Source: Coprinus comatus (taxonomy: Eukaryota; Basidiomycota; Agaricomycetes; Agaricales; Agaricaceae). From it: a DNA stretch of 64,000 nucleotides. The notes beneath the pieces were generated by a model. It did not search any database, was not told where the DNA came from, and saw only the letters and a list, made by a program, of their open reading frames with translations. The translations under genes were made by a program, and so were the position numbers. Positions 60,563 to 64,000 of this stretch are shown here, piece after piece (position 1 is the first letter of the stretch; each line of letters begins with the position of its first letter). The stretch covers positions 57,602 through 121,601 of the forward strand of contig JAWPGT010000066.1 of NCBI GenBank assembly GCA_034638255.1. Direction: 5' to 3'.

Positions 60563-62581
60563 AATGATAGGTAGGTGAAGTGGGATGAGAAGATAGAGAG
60601 GCGCTAACGTCCGAGTCCTTTTGAAGAAAAAGTCTAGCCATCAATCATTGACACTTGGTCAGACTGAGGCAAAGGGTCGTGGAAGGTGCGTGGAAGTGGT
60701 CTGTGGCTCCTTTCGGTGTCTTTCAGTACAGGGACGCAGTCAATGCGGCGGATGGTTAACAGAATGGGGAAAACCATATGACACGCTTCTAGGACAGTGT
60801 TCATGCTATTATTGTTCTTAATTAGTTGTAGGCCATCCATCAGCTGTTATTCTAAGTAACATAGCGAAGATGAATTACCTGTGCGCAAGTTTAGCTACTG
60901 GTGCGACGAAAAGATTCAAGACTCGAAGCAAACAGAGTACCGAGGTTGATGTAAGCAGTTAGGGAGTATATGTTCCTGGATGTCCTGCATTTCCCACACC
61001 CACGTTAAAGAGCTTGGTAACCATAATAACATCAAACCTTCAGACATTTAATTCTGTGTCGGCTACGTTCTAAAACACAACCCGATAAATAATTTCTATA
61101 CGGTTACCCTCGCGACGAAGGGTCATTCCAAAAACTCGATACTGATAAGTACCAACCCGATGGGTACCCTTTTTCATGAACTATCTGACTAAACCTGGAC
61201 TAAACTCTGAGAACGAGAACAGGAGGTGACCGGTTGACCGAAGCCGGACCCGAACCCAATCTGAAGGCAATTGATCAGTGAGTTTATTCCCCTCTTACTT
61301 CGCATGGACTTCGTATGCCGGCTGAATACAACTTCTTGGACCATGGACGCCGGAACAAGTGTCCAAGATTCTCTATCAACCAATCTGACAGACTCTGACA
61401 CTACTTTTAAGTGCTCAATGGTCCGCCACTTCCTTCTCAGTCATTATGCTTCGTTAAAATCCACTAATTGCCGGTTCCGATTAAAAAAGGGAAGAGAAAA
61501 ATCTTCATAAATCTAATCCCCCTGACTGCAATCCATCAACCATCTTTGCCATGTGGCTTATGAGATAATAACCAGCTGTTGCTCAAGCTTAGTGCAAGCC
61601 CGGTAATCAAATAAACAACCTCAGCTTCATCGACATCAATCACCGCATTCCTTCAGAATAATATTAAGACCATCAAGCAAGGAATAAATGTCGTCCAAAC
61701 TCCAACCTAAAGTTTGACAGAGCTCCATAGGACCCGAACATTGTCTTCATGATAGCCGTCTTGTTCAATAAGACCGGTTGAAAAAAATGAAGCTACTCAA
61801 CGAACCTGGCAGGCAGGTACTGCAACCCGAAAATCCAAGTTCTCTAGTGGCCTGGTTATCTTTGAAAAATTCGTCATCCTTCCATCATGATGATATGAAT
61901 AAGACAAGCATCACATTCAAAGAGAAATCCGAATAAGAATGCCAAGGTACACTCTAACGCACTTCAATTGCCTAACGGAACTGGAGGATGACTTTTGTAG
62001 CATCAGCACATGTGGAAATTGAAATTGACATTCCCTGCTACTCGGGTCCATTTTTTCCTCACACATAACTTACTTCTCGCATTAATTGCATCTCTTCTCT
62101 TACAAACCACTTCTAATGTACGTACAATCACAACAAATTCTAGTCTACAACGATGTGATAGGAACAGTCAGAATAACTTCTATCTTAATTGAACATAACT
62201 ATAGGAGGATATCTCAACTCCATTCAGGTTGGTTCTTGCAGACCACAAGACATATTATGGGTTCCGAGTTTTCCAACGATATTCTAATGGAAGTGGAAGG
62301 TCCGAATACATGCATTGCGGAACAATTTACATATCTATGATTAGACAGCTTATCATTGACAAGTATTTTTATCCCTGATTGCAGTCTTCACTATTTCCAA
62401 TTAGAAAAAAATTCGCACAGCAGCTGGTTTAAAACGAGTTTGTAGAAAAATGACATCAAAAGGCTACATCTGTAATTCGTAAATATGACAGATCTACAAA
62501 ACGCTCTATGCTGTGGCACCAATGATCCTTATATACCGATAAATATAGAATACATAAACAAAGTCCTTTTCGACGGGTAAG
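60563..62581. other. 2-kb intergenic region
   Basis: The 5' flank of the ligase-like gene and the 3' flank of the kinase-like gene. Frames at 61271-61510 (+) and 62010-62340 (+) are short and match nothing I recognise. No RNA gene or repeat is visible. Confidence 0.5.
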
Positions 62582-63780
62582 TTATACCAACAAAGCAACC
62601 TTCTCTGGTTCAACCTCAGAATCTTTCTTAATTCTAGTTCTATGATCACTACTATCAGTTAGGCACGCACTCTCACATTCTTCTTCATCACGCACTCCAT
62701 TCGTTCCCAACTCGACTTCGACAATCCTACTCCCAACTCCAGTTCCGCTTTTCACTTCAAGCTCAAAAACGCATGATTCCAAGCTTTTACAAAGGGCTTC
62801 AAACAACTTTCTTGAATCCTCGGCTCCAAAACCTCCAGTTGTCATTGCTTTAATGAGTGCTTTGAACTTGATAGCAACTACACCGGGAAGGTCATTTAGC
62901 ATGGAATTAAGCGTGTTGCCAAGGTCTTGGACATCCTGCTTATACGCGCAAGCTAATTTGGATGTGGTGAGATGTTTGAAGCAGGAGGAAGTATGAGACG
63001 AAGGTGAATGTGATATATTTGGTGATGATGATGGAGAAGAATGTAATGAAGATGTTGATGTTGACGGGGACGTTTGCGAGGTCCGATCAGGTTGGTATAA
63101 ACTACCATCTTCTCGTAACCGTTTGGCATTGGAGAAGTTGACAAAATAATATCTAACAGGATAAGTAGACCTATCGAAGACCTGAGCTGTGGTATCGGTA
63201 AGCAGTGTCTGTTGAGGTTGAGGTTGAGGTTGGTGAGGTTGATACTGGTGATCAAAGCGACTCCCGTGAGGTGATTGATTTCGATGATGGACATCACGAT
63301 TTGTTTTTAGAGGTGTCTGTGGTCGGTGATTTGGAAGGCCTGTATGCGTAGGTTCATTCTCGGTCGCCGAAACAGTAGAACCTTCAAACGTATAGGAATA
63401 GTGATAGGGTCCACTGCTCAAGTCAACCATATACGTGCTAGGATCTGAACAGGCAAGCCCCACAAAGCCATGTTCATGCAGAAACGAAAGACCTTCCAGG
63501 GTCTGGCGGAAGAAGTCGATGTATTGAGCCACAGTAGACATTGGTGGGTCGTTGTATTCATTCAAGCGCTCCATGCACAGATAAACGTGGTCAGACCGTG
63601 GATCGTGGTCGACTACTTGGAGAACATGCGGGAAGGATTCCATGGGTCCTGGCGGAGTTCCGAGGAGTTGAGGGTATTTAAGAGCGACAACTCTAATGAG
63701 TCGCGAGCGACGCGCTTGATCATCAACGGAGGGCCAGATGTTGACGAAAGAAGATTGGAAGCGGACGGTATGGGATCATA
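62582..63780 (-). CDS. Protein-kinase-like protein lacking catalytic motifs
   Basis: A frame ending at 62582 contains a kinase-like C-lobe: a hinge-like YLCMERLNEY, then LEGLSFLHEHGFVGLACSDP and TYMVDLSSGP, and later VRYYFVNFSNAKRL. In related Agaricomycete proteins these correspond to the catalytic loop (H-x-D-C) and the DFG-like segment (IDFG). Here the loop aspartate is replaced (GLAC) and DFG reads NFS, so phosphotransfer is unlikely. A Ser-rich insert and a long C-terminal tail follow. Upstream of the ATG at 63643 the same frame continues (RLIRVVALKYPQLLGTPPG), and other frames also hold plausible exons (NVPDNPFDLLDPQNF at about 63900). The 5' end is therefore unresolved and could include a frameshift. 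A TGACGTCA site lies at 63989-63996. Confidence 0.55.
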
Positions 63781-63988
63781 TGTAACCTAGCGAAAGGGAG
63801 TTAGGACGTAATACCTACTAAGAGCTGGAGATGAAGAATTAAATGACTGACAAAGTTCTGAGGGTCCAACAAGTCGAATGGGTTGTCTGGCACATTGAGT
63901 AAGTCACCAACAATGCTCTGATAGTCACTGAACAGACGCCATCAACTCTAAAATCAATTTCAAATTGGCCAATAACATACGTGAGAGA

Positions 63989-63996
63989 TGACGTCA
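63989..63996. promoter_or_regulatory. CRE-type palindrome near the right edge
   Basis: TGACGTCA, identical to the site before ARB1, lies about 350 bp upstream of the kinase-like frame, near a CCAAT motif at about 63968. The motif is seen directly. Which gene it serves is unknown because the window ends here. Confidence 0.3.
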
Positions 63997-64000
63997 CAGA

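Noticed and set aside
1..64000. CRISPR array, bacterial operons or prophage
   Set aside because: Spliceosomal introns throughout and fungal families only; no regularly spaced identical repeats with unique spacers were seen.

Overview
The window is nuclear DNA of a basidiomycete, most likely an Agaricomycete. Genes carry many 45-75 nt GT-AG introns and several very short exons, and intergenic DNA is AT-rich with long homopolymer tracts. The protein families also fit: DUF6535-like membrane proteins, single-pass proteins with a jelly-roll-like ectodomain, a FunK1-like fragment and a divergent kinase-like protein. All exon joins below were worked out by eye from splice sites, reading phase and family conservation; no search was run.

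Layout. 1-3147: no gene recognised. 3148-5543 (+): ARB1/ABCF2-type ribosome-biogenesis ATPase. 7644-11295 (-): PP4-type phosphatase catalytic subunit with unusually long, low-complexity introns. 11515-12662 (-): NRG1-like C2H2 zinc-finger regulator. 12.7-26.5 kb: a gene-poor stretch with microsatellites and a foldback MITE-like element (18183-18403). 26571-29854 (+): a DNA ligase preceded by three SWIM-like zinc fingers, each encoded by the same 45/10/15-nt exon set. 30424-31280 (+): DUF6535-like membrane protein. 31732-33676 (-): membrane-anchored histidine acid phosphatase (phytase-like), with a decayed fragment of the same family at 34214-34640 (+). 35223-36408 (+): single-pass membrane protein. 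36561-37775 (-): alpha/beta hydrolase. 38.5-42.7 kb: a duplicated pair of low-complexity genes, one split by a 1-kb inverted-repeat element and the other frameshifted, with a 284-bp solo LTR between them that has a perfect 5-bp target duplication. 43.5-44 kb: FunK1-like remnant. 46196-54689 (-): four tandem single-pass membrane proteins with a shared exon pattern. 55841-57761 (-): unknown acidic Ser-rich gene with apparent frame breaks. 58063-60562 (-): 4-coumarate-CoA-ligase-like enzyme with a PTS1-like C-terminus and apparent 1-nt indels. 62582 to about 63780 (-): kinase-like protein lacking catalytic motifs.

How the genes relate. The left third is conserved housekeeping (ribosome assembly, PP4 signalling, a transcription regulator). 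The right two thirds are lineage-specific, duplicated and repeat-associated. The most unusual items are the triple-SWIM DNA ligase with triplicated micro-exons, and the array of membrane proteins, most of which carry PPxY motifs in their cytosolic tails, suggesting recruitment of an Rsp5/Nedd4-type ubiquitin ligase.
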